From Corydoras sp. C115 (lineage: Eukaryota; Chordata; Actinopteri; Siluriformes; Callichthyidae), in NCBI GenBank assembly GCA_019802505.1, contig JAFMOC010000199.1:620001-684000 (forward strand): 64,000 bases of DNA, read 5' to 3'. The position numbers were made by a program, and so were the translations under genes. This document shows, piece by piece, positions 43,648 to 55,864 of this stretch (positions are counted from its first letter, which is position 1; every line of letters starts with the position of its first letter). Under the pieces are notes generated by a model, which saw only the letters and a list, made by a program, of their open reading frames with translations, did not search any database and had not been told where the DNA came from.

Positions 43648-45000
43648 GTAAGTTATTGGCTGTTTTATTGATACATATCCCAAAAAGATGATGTTGATAA
43701 CATAGCTGTTTAAAAGAACTGGTGCAGCTGTCTGTAGTAGGATCTATAGCAGCCTATCAGCACTGAAAGTTTTGAAATACTCTTAAAGCCTTCATGTTTT
43801 GAAATGTCATTTATCTTTTATTAAAACTTGAGAAAGCAGTAATTGTGTATTTACAATAAATTGTAATAACTGTGTTGTCTTTATAATGCAGGCAATTTTT
43901 TGTTTGCACTAAAACGGTTAAGTAAGGACTTTAATTCAAGGCTAAGGCTAAGACTTAAACTAAATAGGCTGTGAAGGATTATGCCATAAACTGCAATCAA
44001 GTGCAGATTTATAAAAAGAATGAGCCTGGAAATCATGTGAGGTGATTGTTTCCACAATATTTACTTAACATCTGCATTACATTTAACTGTTTACATGCTC
44101 TTTTTCACTTCTTTGGTACAATCTATTTCTTTCACACAAAAATTAACAACCTTAATAAAAACTTAAAAGACACGCGGTAGGAGGCAATACAAAGGTTTAA
44201 GCGGAGACCTACTGGTTAATAGGTACCAGGTGGCCAACAATAATTATAAATATATTTATAATAAGTGTCTAATAGTATAAATAGTGAATACATATGTATT
44301 CTGTGTTGCCAAGGACTGATTGTGCAAACTGTGTTGACTGGGGATCGAACACATCTGCAACATTGTAACAGAGCCTTGAAGAAGGCAAAATGAAATAAGT
44401 CTTGAAAATAAATCATGCTGAAACAGCGGTTAAATGGTTAACTGAGAAGCGCACCGACAAATTTGACAGCTGATTAATGACAAAGAAGTTAATTAACACT
44501 AAAAAAAAAGATATTACACAGCTCAGCAAGAGCACAATGAAAAAGGGGGTTTGATCACAACCGCAACTGCGTGCTTTAAAGCAAAGTGTATTTTTCACTA
44601 ACGCCTACAAAGTCTGAAATGAACGAGTAGCAGAAATAAAGGAAATATATAAGGCGGAAGCTTAAAGCCTGAACTAAGGTTAGGTACAAGCCAATGTTTG
44701 CGCATATACAAACTAATAATAAGCTCTGGAATGATCGGTGTCCAGAGCAAATAACCAAGGATCACTCGTGTGTTTTATAGACATTTATCACGCTGGAAGT
44801 GTGGAGGAACCGGATCATAATTGGTGCACTTCGACACGCAGTGATCTGGCTAACTTGTCTAGGTTGAAAAGGCACAGTGTAAATATTGGTACACATTAAT
44901 GGGTCACATACACAGCGTAGCGAAAAAGTCATGTTTGTCGTGCTTGTCGTGACGTTTAAATAGCCGCACTGGCAGATGTACCTTGTTATTCTTGATTTGC
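43648..45000. other. bace2 intron 4, left part
   Basis: AT-rich sequence with no clear gene or repeat. Minus-strand frames at 44216-45007 have no recognisable protein features. Confidence 0.55.
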
Positions 45001-45307
45001 ATGACACCTTCTGGGAGTTGTCTCAACACAAGGACACCACCCTCGACCAGTAATCTGCCTTCCCCTACTGGCTGGTTGCCCTGTTACAGTCACATATCGA
45101 TTTGCTCTCCCTCACTGGGACTGTATTTTGACTTTTGTCTTTTTGCTTTCTTTTTATTGGTAGGCTGTGGTACTTCTTAGATGTGTTCTTCTTTTTTCCC
45201 CGTGTAATTATTATTTGGCCCGATTGTATCTTGCTGTAGCCTTTGTGCAGCTCCTTCATTCTCCTGGAGTCAACAATCATTTCCATTTCCTGCATTTAGG
45301 GAAAGAT

Positions 45308-45512
45308 TGTTGACTACAGGAGAATGAAGGAGCTGCTCAAACACCACTACGAATAGAAGAAACAGAGGTGGGTGAAAGTCCTTGGCATCCACATCAGTGA
45401 TCCTTGTTTTGTTTTGTGAGACCAGATGAGATCCTCACTGATGTTGATGCCAAGGACTTTCACCCACCTCTGTTTCTTCTATTCGTAGTGGTGTTTGTGC
45501 AACTTGTTCATT
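45308..45512. repeat. Long inverted repeat within Rex1-like sequence
   Basis: The left arm (about 45308-45399) and right arm (about 45437-45525) are near-perfect reverse complements around a loop of about 37 nt. The right arm also directly repeats 45251-45310 beyond its end. The sequence reads VKVLGIHIS-like on one strand, a Rex1 RT phrase. Confidence 0.85.
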
Positions 45513-46178
45513 CTCCTGGAGTCAACAATCATTTCTATTTCCTGCATTTAGGGAAAGATTGTTGTGTAGACACAAGGCCACTAAATCAGCAACTTACTTC
45601 CTGTACACTGTCTTATCCCCCAACTGTGATCATAACTGTAGTGTCATCTGCAAACTTGATGATGCTGGTGTTCTGGGAGACCACACAGTCAAAAAAGGGT
45701 GTACAGCAGGGGGCTCAGTACGCAAAACCTGGGGTGTCCCTATGTTTTTTTTTTTGTTTTTTTTTGGCTGAATGTATGGCTACCAAATCTTATTGAGTGG
45801 GGTCTGCCTAAGAGTTCAGCACCCAGTTACATAAGGAGGGTATAAGTCCGAGGGTGAGGAACTTTTCAGAGATTTTGTTGTGAAATGACTGTGTTGAATT
45901 CTAAGCTGTAAAAATTAAACAGCATCCTGCTGTAGGTGCCCCTTTCCTCTAAGAGTATGAGGTCTTTGTGAATGGCAGTGCTGATAACATTGTTAGTTGA
46001 CCTATTGTAGTGTTAAACAAACTTAAGAGGATCAATCCATCCATCCATCCATCCATCCATTATCTTCTGCTTTGTCCTCTACTAGGGTCACGAGGGGGGG
46101 TTCCCCAAGCTCATCCAGGGGAGAATGATTCGGGCGCTGGGTGGATACACCCAGGACAGGGTGCCAATCTATTGCTGG

Positions 46179-46211
<33 letters not shown>

Positions 46212-46990
46212 GCAACTCTATATGTGGCAATTTGGAGATTTCAATTGACCTTGATCCATGTTTTTGGACAGTGGGAGGAAACCGGAGATCCCGGAGAAAA
46301 CCCATGCGTACAACAGGGAAACTCCACCCAGATTGGGATTCGAACCGGGAATCCCTAGTGCTGAGAGGCGAATGTGCTAACCACTATGCCACTGTGCCTC
46401 ACTGAAGAGGATCTAAATTGTCTGAAATAGTCTTTTTAATCTGCTTCATGACTATCCTTCAAAAACACTTCATTACAGTTAAAGTGAATGGGTTAAAAGT
46501 GCAATTGGACGATAGTCATTTGGTCAACGTGTTTTTCTTTGGAAGGGTTACAATGGTGATTGATTTGAAGCAGATGGGTGCGGATGCTTGCTAAAGGGAT
46601 AGATTAAAATGTCTGCTAACACATTGGCTAACTAATGGGTAATCTCTAATGGCATACCCAGTGATGTTGTTGGGGCCAGCTGCCTTACAATGGTTCGTCC
46701 TCCTTAATGGATTTGACGTGTATGTTGTAATAGTTAGCAATGCGTTTTGTGAGCTCTCTATGGTCACAACACCTCTCCAGTGGTTGGCATTGAGCTCGAA
46801 GAGAGCATAAAACTCATTTATCTCATCTGGCAGTGTGACATAGGTGGTGACCCTTCTGTTCTTCTGCTGATAATCAGTAAATATGTTGCAAACCTTGCCA
46901 CTTGCCCCAGGAGTTTGCAGAGGTGTAAAATCCATCCAGGCTTTTTTGTCTCTTGGCCCCTTTAATAGATCCACACAGTCGTTGTAGTCT
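45405..46990 (-). mobile_element. Rex1/CR1-like LINE fragment, split by a SINE
   Basis: Minus-strand pieces include a 46591-46974 frame (LPDEINEFYALFELN, then KAAGPNNITGYAI, the RT N-terminus). The left part has the RT 3' half with KFADDTT-like codons near 45640. Stops are frequent. Confidence 0.7.
46034..46404 (-). mobile_element. SINE family A with a 9-bp target duplication and (CA)n
   Basis: AAGAGGATC at 46025-46033 and 46405-46413. The body contains a (CA)n expansion at 46180-46209. Confidence 0.9.
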
Positions 46991-47637
46991 CACCACCTGC
47001 TGTTTACGTAGCCACATCTGCTTATTTGCTCTTTCCCAAGGCTGAAGTCATATTTTTTTGTTTGGTCATATTTGGTGTTTGGTTTTGCATGTTTGTAGGT
47101 TTTCATGAAATTTTTTTTTTTAAATATTAAATACAGCATTCCCTGATCTAATGTTGGGTTGTAGCCCTAGTCCTCAACTCATCCAGTTGTTTTCAAGTGA
47201 CTGAACACTGGCAGCAATCTAGGTAGTGGCGGTCTCATAGCCCTAGAATGTAGCCCACCTCTCTAGCCACACTTCCCCCTTGGTCGGTCTGAATATTGGC
47301 TGTGCCGCTTATTTAAGACCGGTATCGCTGAGTCTTGCCATTTGGTGTCAGCAGAGTTCTAACGTGAAAGAAAATCAAAGTCTGAAAGGCTAAGGTAAGT
47401 TTGGGATTAACCTTACCAATAATCTAGAGTGCATCTCTACTGTATCTTGATATTCTATACTATACTATATTCCAGTGGACAGGTCACCATAATCTACTAG
47501 GATTGAAGGCAAACTGAAATTTTAAAAAAATATTGAAGGATTTCAAGAAAATTTAAATCTTAAAAGCCATGTTAAAAGCCTGATAGCATGTCCTGAATTT
47601 ACCCAGTGTATGTACCACACACTACTTAATTGCAGGA
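46991..47637. other. bace2 intron 4, unassigned; promoter-like stretch
   Basis: No gene recognised. At 47310-47400 a TTATTTAAG is followed about 85 nt later by AAGGCTAAGGTAAGT, a TATA-like motif and a strong splice-donor-like site, possibly a retroelement leader remnant. Confidence 0.35.
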
Positions 47638-47850
47638 TGTCCTCTGATTTCCTCCCACAGTCCAAAAACATGGATCAAGTCTATTGAATTCTCCAAATTG
47701 AGTGAGTGTGTGCCCAGCGATAGATTGGCGCCCTGTCCTGGGTGTTTCTGCCCAGTGCCTGAAACATTCTCCCCTGAATGGGAATGGGGATCCCCCCTGC
47801 GATCCTAATAGAGGATAAAGCGGAAGATAATGGATGGATGGATTTTTGTG
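47638..47850 (+). mobile_element. SINE family A, 5'-truncated
   Basis: Starts at the TTTCCTCCCACAGTCCAAAA block, continues through GATTGGCGCCCTGTCCTGGG and ends in a GGAT tail. Confidence 0.85.
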
Positions 47851-47969
47851 TACAACGTGTTTATATATTTTTCAGTACTTTTATACATCACATTCTAAAT
47901 TACTATGCAAATTTCTTTAGTCATGGATGGTATTGTGTCTCAGCAATCTTTGGTTCACTTCTGAACATC

Positions 47970-48260
47970 AGAAGTTCCCTGATGACACCAACAAAGAATT
48001 AGGAGAGTTTACTGAAATGATATGCACTGGTTCCAGTGGAATTTCCTTCATATTAACGGCATCAAAACCCAAGTGCTAGTAATTGATTTTCGTAAGACCA
48101 AACCAGTGAACATCCAGTGAATCGATATTGAGAATGTCAATAAATACATTATAAGTACCTGGGTGTTCATCTGAACAATAAACGGCACTGGACAGGCATC
48201 ACACAGGCACTGTACAAGAAAAAACAACAGTGCACTAACGGGCCTACAATTCTAACACCC
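47970..48260 (+). mobile_element. Rex-like LINE reverse transcriptase fragment
   Basis: The plus strand encodes KTQVLVIDFRKTKPVN and YLGVHLNNKRHWTG with stops, matching the RT 3' region seen intact at 56055-56200. Confidence 0.65.
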
Positions 48261-48841
48261 TCAAGTCCTCTATAACTGTGAACAAATTTTATAATTTATT
48301 ATACATGTGCAATAATTCAATTCATAAACATCATACAAAGTGCAATATATATTTCTCTTAGTTAAAAAGTTTTGTAAAATTTGTAAATTTTACCTTTTTT
48401 AACATTTTTTTTTTTTTTAATAGATTTTACTTTTATCTTGCAAATATATTTTTTTATAGGTTTCACTATCTTTGATGCTGCTGTAATGATGAAAATTTCC
48501 CCTTGTTTGATAATAAAGGTTAATCTTATTATCCCCTTCTTTGATAATAAAGGTTTATGCTGATCCAACCTCTTCAGGAATAAGAACTGTGATTTCACAT
48601 TCATTCACTCGATTAAGCTATTGGATTGTGGTTGTGATGTTTCGTATACTGAAGGTCTTTCATTTATTTTAATTAATATTTAGAGGTTTTTTTTGTTTAT
48701 GTTCTGGTTGTTTATGTTAATGCATCTGAGAAAATCTCCTTCTGAGTGCAGTGTGTTTTCTTTTCTACTTAATGAATGAAATGAAAATTTGGAATTCACC
48801 TTCTCTATCTGGTTCGAAGGGTAAACAAATAATGATGCAGC
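48261..48841. other. bace2 intron 4, AT-rich spacer
   Basis: A tandem duplication (TTTGATAATAAAGGTT at 48507 and 48540) and T-rich runs. No gene recognised. Confidence 0.5.
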
Positions 48842-49127
48842 AGCATCTGTAATCTTTTTTTTTTAAATATTCTGTTTTATTGTATTTTTTTCCAAAGTCA
48901 AATACAGAACACAAAAACATACATGTTCAACCCAAACCCAGTCCACAATCAGAACAGTCTCAGGTGGTGATATATTATGAATATACTAATTATTATATTA
49001 TAAAATTATGATATGAAAATATTAATGACAAAAAAAAAATAATAATAAAATAAAAAAAAAAAAGGGGGGGGGGTGGCAGAGAATGATACTGGGTAGTTTT
49101 CAGCAGTATAACTCACTCTTGTGTTAC

Positions 49128-52010
49128 CTAAAGATGATCTAGTATAGGATCCCAAAATTTAATAACGTGCATCCGAGAGTGGGGCTTTCGGGTGCGTAAT
49201 CTTTCCGGTGAAATAAAATTATACATTTCCGTGAGCCAGTTTTTGAAAGAAGGAACAGAAGACAGTTTCCAATGTAGCAAAATCAATTTCTTAGATACCA
49301 TCATGGTGGCCATAACCACGTGTTGAACTGTATATGGAAATGTAGATAGAAAAATAGAGCACCCACAGATTATAAGAATGGGATCTGGTTCTAGAGGGAT
49401 ATTTAGCACTTTTGAAAGCCAGTCAAATATGTTGTTCCAAAACGATTGTAAGGCAGGGCATGTGATAAACAGATGGGTCAAAGTGCCTTTTTCTATGGAG
49501 CATTTCTCACACAGTGGCGAGATATTCGGAAAGATCTTATGAAGTCTAGTTTTGGAATAATGTAGCCGATGTAAAATTTGAAATTGGATCAATCTGTACT
49601 GTGAGTTTATAGAGCAATCTGGGATTCTAGTAAGACATTCTTCCCATATATCCTTAGGTATTTCACACCCTAATTCCTTAGTCCAGGCTAGCCTAAGATG
49701 GTCGGAACTAGGGGTAAGTTTTAGGAAGGAGATGCAACGTGAAATCCGTTGTTTAGACGATGGGTCTGAGTTAAAAAAGCGGAATAAAGCATGGTCCGAT
49801 GGTTTTGAAGTCAAATCAATTAGGGCTGTTTTGTTATAATGAGAGTTTGGGGATGGAAGAGGCAGGATCGGTAATAGATAAAAGAAGATCATCCGCGTAT
49901 AAATTAACCAGAGTCTCAATACCATTTATTTTAATCCCATGAATGTCTGGATGAGTCCTTATACCAATAGCGAGCGGCTCAAGTGCTAAATTAAAAAGTA
50001 AAGGAGAGAGAGGGTCTCTCTGTCTAACCCCGCGTTGAAGCAGAAAGGGGGTGGATCGATCAGAATTAGTTAAAACAGAAGAACATGGATGTAAGTAAAG
50101 AGCCTTGACCAGGCCGATAAAATAATTACCAAATCCAAATTTATTTAGCGTATAAAACATGTAGGGCCATTCAACCTGATCAAAAGCCTTTTGAGCGTCT
50201 AGGGAAAGAATAGAAGCCGGGGTGTCATTTTGTTGCGCAAAAGAAAAGGTATTAAGAACTAGGCGGACGTTACAGAAAGAAAACCTCCCAGGTATAAATC
50301 CGGTCTGATCCGGGTGAATTATCTCCGAAATATGATCAGCCAGGCGATTGGCCAGTACTTTTGAAATATTTTTTTGGTCAGCATTAAGCAGAGCAATGGG
50401 TCTGTATGAGGCAGGATCGGTGTTAATTTTCCCCTTCTTTAATATTAATGAAATATTCGCCTGGTACAAGGAATCAGGAAATTTGTTATTAGCAATTGAA
50501 TCATGGACCATCCTAAGCAATAAAGGAGTGAGTTTCACAGAAAACGCTTTATAAAACTCACATCCAAAACCATCTGGTCCAGTAGCTTTGCCCATTGGAA
50601 AGCTATCTATTGCTTTTTGGATTTCAGACAAAGTAATTGGCAAATCTAAAGCTTCTCTAGCTGAATCAGAAAGCTTAGGTATAGACAAATTATCAAAGAA
50701 AGAATCCAGGTCAGACTCAGAGGCTGTGAATCTTGATGTGTATAGGTCTGCGTAATAGTCCCTAAATCTATTATTAATTTCTTGGTGACTTGTGAGAAGA
50801 TGCCCGGAGGCAGACTGAATTTCATGAATTGCTTGGCTTGCCCTGATCTCCCTGAGTTGTCTAGCTAAGAGTCCTTCCGGTTTTTCACCCAGCTCGAAAT
50901 GTTTTCTTTTAAGTTTTAGAAGGAGGTTTTCGACCCTTTGGTTAAGAATATTATTGTATTCGAATTTATATAGCAGGATTTGGTTGTACACTGCTGTGGA
51001 GGGAGAAAGTTTGTTAGTTTTTTCTAAGGCTATTATACTACTTTATAGTTCTGTAAGGCGTTTATCTAATTCTTTCTTTTTTGAGGCTTCAAATGATATA
51101 TGTCCTCTGGTCACTACTTTAAAGGTCTCCCAAAGAACAGTGTCCGAAATATCGTTCATGTCATTAAATTCTAGAAATTCAGATATCTTAAGATCCATAT
51201 ATCTGACGAAGTTGGCATCGGAGAGTAAATTAGGGTTGAATTTCCAATTATATATAGGTTTGTTAATTAAGTTACATAGCGTGAGGGTAATTGGACTATG
51301 ATCGGAAATAAGGATAGGATGGTACACTGTGGAACCCACCTTAGGAACTAACTCTGACGAAACTAAGAAATAATCAATCCGAGAAAAGGAATTATGCACA
51401 GGCAAATAAAATGAGAAGTCTTTACTAGTTGGATGCTGAAGTCTCCAAATGTCTACCAAATTTGAAGACCTGAGCAAAGAGTTCAAGACCTGAGTGGATG
51501 TAAGTACCGTTGGTGACTTAGAAGACAGCCTATCTAAGTACGGGTCTAGGTAACAGTTAAAGTCACCTCCTATAATAATATTGTCAGACGAGTTAAACGG
51601 AATAATCTGAAAAAGACGACGAAAAAATTCTGGGTTGTCATAGTTCGGGCCATAAATATTAACTAAAGTTAAGGGATAGGAGTTGATATTTCCAGATACA
51701 ATAATATATCGTCCTTGTGTGTCGACTATCATGTCTTTTAGTTGGAATGGAATATTCTTTCGAAAGAGAATCGCTACCCTTCGCGAGCCTTAGAGGAAAA
51801 TGTGGTTTGAAAGGTTTGGGATATCCACTGCGTTCTTAATCTGGCTTGATGAGAGAAATTTATATGGGTTTCCTGAAGAAAAATTATGTCCGCCTTCATC
51901 TTTTTCAAATGTGCAAATATTTTTCCCCGTTTAAGGGGATGATTAATCCCTCGGACATTCCAGGAGACCAAGTTAATATTTGTGAGATTCATGTTATGTG
52001 TAAGTACCAT
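49128..52010 (-). pseudogene. ORF2 of L1/Tx1 LINE copy 2
   Basis: The endonuclease starts at 52010 (INLVSWNVRGINHPLKRGK, then FLQETHI) and breaks near 51770. It continues at 51043-51732 with NIYGPNYDNPEFF and GGDFNCYLDP. The reverse transcriptase core is a 385-residue frame at 49834-50991, with GPDGFGCEFYKA, SLDAQKAFDQVEW, RQRDPLSPLLF and catalytic YADD codons at 49888-49899. A 265-residue C-terminal frame at 49128-49925 has a CEKCSIEKGTLTHLFITC zinc-like motif. The endonuclease nicks the target and the RT copies the element RNA in this family. At least three frame breaks exist. Confidence 0.9.
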
Positions 52011-52741
52011 TCAAAGCCAAGAAGGGAAGATGCAAAATGCCACCCTATAGGAATAGGAAGCAAAGGGAAAGGAAAAGAAAAAAAAAAAAAACAAACAAAC
52101 CAAAACAAATAACGAAGACATATCACTTGAGACATATTAACTAAGCAAATAACCAAACACCCCCACCCTCCCTCCCAAACCCAACCCCAACGCAGACCTA
52201 TTTCCACCCCGGAAATGTCTAGAAATCCCCATATGTAATGGGAAGGCTACCGCAACAAAGGAACAACACTCTACTCACTACTAAACTATGATGCAGGGGG
52301 AGGGGTCCCCAATACCACGTATTATCATGGTGTATGAAAGATAAAAAGAAATAAAGATTAAATTAAATAAAAAAAAAATCTCTTAAGTGTCCAAACTGCA
52401 CAAAGAAAAGTGTAGGAGTTTTTATTAAATTACCTCCGTGGGGATTATCCCAATCAAGTTGACCTTTCAATGTGCATATAGTTTTGATTGACTCAGCCTG
52501 GTCCACAAGAATTTATTCAGAAGGTAGGAAAAGTATGTGATTGTCAAATTGCGCTGGTCTTGTGGCCAGTGTCATTACAAAACACCGCAGCTAGTCAATC
52601 ACTCCAAACTCTAGCCGACACTGCAATGCCGCAACGAGGGATTATGTCATCAGTTCTCCTTGCTTACTGCGGACTTAATTGACTCCACAAAAACCCTGGC
52701 ATCAGATGGTTCAAGGAAGGTGTGCAGCTGGTCCTCAAAGG

Positions 52742-53240
52742 TTACAGGGAGGAATCAAAATGACTCTCACCGAGAAGCTTGGGTAGAAGGTCGGCCACGA
52801 AATCAGTGACTCGGGGTCCCTCGCTCCCCTCTGGGATGCCAATTATGTGAATATTATTCCTCCTCGATCTGCTTTCCAGATCGTCTAGTTTCAGCATGAT
52901 CTTGGCGTTGACTTTTTCCAGATTCGAGTGAGTCGATACGGGAGTCATGAGCCGAAACAGCTTCGCCGAGGGAGCTTAGGGTTTCCTTAAAGTCCTTTAG
53001 CTCGGACCGGACCGACGTTAATGTAAGTTCCAGGCTGCTCAGACGGGAAGAAATATTTTCCAGGGGGGTCCAGAGCGAATCGAACAAGTTCTTGGCCCAC
53101 AAGCTGGGTGAGTCAATTTCAGAATCGTTGGGCCCCGGAGGACCTACTGGCGGAGTGAGCGAGAGCGCAGGAGAGGGATTCCCTGAATCCTTTAGAGTTT
53201 TGGTTGATTTTGGCGGCATCTTATCAGTTGTCGGCACCAA
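52742..53240 (-). pseudogene. ORF1 of L1/Tx1 LINE copy 2, frameshifted and deleted
   Basis: Starts at 53240 (or ATG at 53219). The head is proline- and serine-rich and is followed by a coiled-coil-like region, then RSRRNNIHIIGIPEG in another frame. The protein stops soon after LLPKLLGE. Minus-strand sequence just downstream (near 52740-52640) reads FEDQLHTFLEPSDAR, which belongs to the C-terminus. By comparison with copy 1, roughly 100 residues including most of the RNA-recognition and C-terminal domains are missing. Confidence 0.82.
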
Positions 53241-53658
53241 AGTGTGTTCAAGTTGAGATGGGAGTCTTTAGCCATCGAGTAAACGTAAAATTCCCAAATT
53301 AAAAAAAGAAATAAAACCGATTAATTAGCAATGGTGTGGAGACCCCGATGAAATCACGTCTACACCATGGTGTGCTCCCTAGCGCCCCCCAGCATCTGTA
53401 ATCTTTAGCAGTTATACTTAATAACATAAGCTGTATTGTGTTACATTAGACTAGCCTTTTAATTATTTCTGCTAAGAAAAGGTTAAGTCATTGTAAAATG
53501 GACTTTTAATTCAAATAATCTTAAATGTCAGGATACTGTAAACTGTATAAGACCGATGCTTACCCTGTTCAGTGCTAAAATTACATGCAATTCATCATAG
53601 CACTGATTGCCCATTGATTTTACATTTTCATTGCAATTATATTTTTCATGTGTTTCAG

Positions 53659-53793
53659 ATTATGGGAGGAGTTGAACCCACATTATATCAGGGTTCAATA
53701 TGGTACACTGCAGTCCTGGAAGAGTTATACTACCAAGTGGAGATTTTAAAACTAGAAGTAGATGGGCAGAGTTTAAACTTGGACTGCAAAGAG
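53659..53793 (+). CDS. bace2: bace2 exon 5
   Basis: Encodes residues 243-287. IMGGVEPTLYQGSIWYT is the BACE lobe-linking segment, and VDGQSLNLDCKE includes the conserved Cys285. SLNLDC is BACE2-like, whereas BACE1 has DLKMDC at this place. Acceptor TTTCAG. The donor GAG/GTATTG is weaker than the others. 135 bases, phase 0. Confidence 0.95.
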
Positions 53794-53951
53794 GTATTGA
53801 AACTGTTTAGGCCTTTTTTCCTCTTCTTTTTTCAAGCTGTTTTTGCAGTTTGCAGATGCCCTTACTGCTAAACCCTCTGCTTTACCTGGGCCCTTTTATC
53901 TTGTGAGATACACAGAGAAAAATAGGCACACACATACAACACACACAGGTA

Positions 53952-54750
53952 CATTTATATTGCCAAACGTATTTGCTCACCCATACAAATTATCTGAATC
54001 AGGTGTTCCAATCACCTCTTTGGCCACATGTGTATAAAATCAAGCGCCTAGGCATGCAGACTGTTTTACAAACATTTGTGAAAGAATGGGGTGCTTTCAG
54101 GAGCTCTGTGAATTCCAACATGGAACTGTAATAGGATGCCATTTGTACAACAAATCGTGAGATTTCCTCTCTCCTAAACATTCCACAGTCAACTTTTAAC
54201 TGCCATTAAGTGGTAGGCCAAGTAAACTGATAGAGCGGGGTCAGCGGATGCTGACACCATAGTGCGAAAGGGTCGCCAACTTTCTGCAGAGTCAATCACT
54301 ACAGAACTCCAAACTTTATGGCATTCAGATTAGCTCAGGAAGCTTAATGGAATGGTCAAGCAGCTGCATCCAAGCCATACATCACCAAATGCAATGCAAA
54401 GAGTCAGATGCAGTGGTGTAAAGCACATCACCACTATACACTAGAGCAGTGGAGACGTGTTCTCCGGAGTGACAAATCACGCTTCTCTATCTGGCAATCT
54501 GATGGAAGAGTCTGGGTTTGGCGGTTGCCAGGAGAATGGTACTTGTCTGACTGCATTGTGCTAAGTATAAAGTTTGGTGAAGGGAGGATTATGGTGTGGC
54601 ATTGTTTTTCAGGAGCTAGGTTTAACCCCTTAGTTCCAGTGAAAGACATTTTGGACAGTTCCATGCTCCCAACTTTGAAGAAACAGTTTGGCGCTGGCTC
54701 CTTCCTTTTCAAACATGACTGTGCACCAGTCCACAAAGCGCACAAACGTG
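53952..54750 (+). mobile_element. Tc1 element of a second family, 3'-truncated
   Basis: Starts CATTTATATTGCCAAACG after TA. The transposase is degenerate on the plus strand, with RSDKSRFSIWQSDGRVW (first catalytic D) and LFKHDCAPVHKAH (second D). It stops before the third catalytic residue, where unrelated sequence begins. Confidence 0.8.
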
Positions 54751-54759
54751 AAGGGTGTC

Positions 54760-55230
54760 TAACTGCATCACTATCAGCTTCTCACCCAGAGGAGAAGTGA
54801 CTGGACTATGAGCCGGAGCAGATCCAGGACAAGCCTCTCAATGGTCTGGATGATGTGAGATGTCAGTGCTACTGATCTGTAGTCCTTGGCGTCACTGGGT
54901 GGTACAGGAATAGGTATAATAATGATGCCTTCTACAATGTCTTTTACAACACAGGGACACGCTGGAGACTCAGATTCATGTTGAAGACAGGGTGTAGTAC
55001 GCCACAAAGCTGGGTGGTACAGGCTTTAAGCACCCTGGGGGGGACCCCCATCAAGGCCTGCAGCCTTGTTTGTGTGGAGTTTCTTCAGCTGTCTTCTCAC
55101 CTGGTCATCAGTGAAGCTAAATTTAGAGGTGATTTATGGTGGAAGGATAGAGGTGTGAGTTGGGCTATCACAAAAGAGGGGCGTGCAATCAAGGATTGGA
55201 AGGAGGGTGAGTGGCGCGAGAGAGAGTGAA
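54760..55230 (-). mobile_element. Rex1-like LINE fragment, minus strand
   Basis: The minus-strand frame at 54774-55007 has YRSVALTSHIIQTIERLVLD, the RT motif before the palm. Coding features end by about 55120. Confidence 0.7.
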
Positions 55231-55559
55231 TGGAGGTCATGCATGAGCTCCTAAATTCCTTCAGGTTTTTTTTTTATAAGATGTGATAAACTCTAGAAAT
55301 ATAGTTATTATGTACTACAATCCGACAAACTAACAAAGGACTAGACCACAGCAAGGAAAACTATATTTTACGAATGGAAAACACTAAAATACTAAAAGTG
55401 TAACTAGACAAACAGCGGAACAGCTTGGAATCCAAACAAGAAGACAACAAAGGAGGAAAGCAACTTTTTCTGGGAAAGGACATCCAACTCACAGGATAAC
55501 AAACTAAAGATCTAACCCAAAAAGAAAATCCACACAAACTGTTCAAAGACTATCATGTA

Positions 55560-55864
55560 ATCAATGGGAAGGACACCACCACAAACCTACTATTTTTACA
55601 GACAACACTGAAGCCTGGCACAAAGCCATCTGCAGCCATTTTAAACATGTGGCCAAGCATGGTATCTGTAAAGGACTGCAGATTCAAGTCTATGAAGATG
55701 ACCAAAAACTTCCAGAGAACAGACTTATCACAATCAACATATACTGGGCGGGGACTGTATTAATTCAAGGCACCGAAGATGCCCTGGATATTTTCACCGA
55801 GGCCTTCCCATCCCTTGAGCCTGTGTGTGAGCCTGACTCACACCCTGACCCAATCGCACCCTTC
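55560..55864 (+). mobile_element. N-terminal part of a LINE with an SGNH-type ORF
   Basis: The plus-strand frame includes MAKHGICKGLQIQVYEDDQ and GTVLIQGTEDALDIFTEAF. Its continuation is found at 56916 onward, the two parts being separated by a Rex1 fragment, a (TA)n tract and a SINE fragment. Confidence 0.6.

Larger units (their letters stand above)
48858..53390 (-). mobile_element. L1/Tx1-type LINE copy 2, bounded by a 16-bp target duplication
   Basis: AGCATCTGTAATCTTT at 48842-48857 is repeated at 53391-53406. A T-run at the left is the reversed poly(A) tail. The 5' end (right) terminates in GCGCCCCCC. It contains ORF1 with an internal deletion and ORF2 with frame breaks. Confidence 0.92.
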
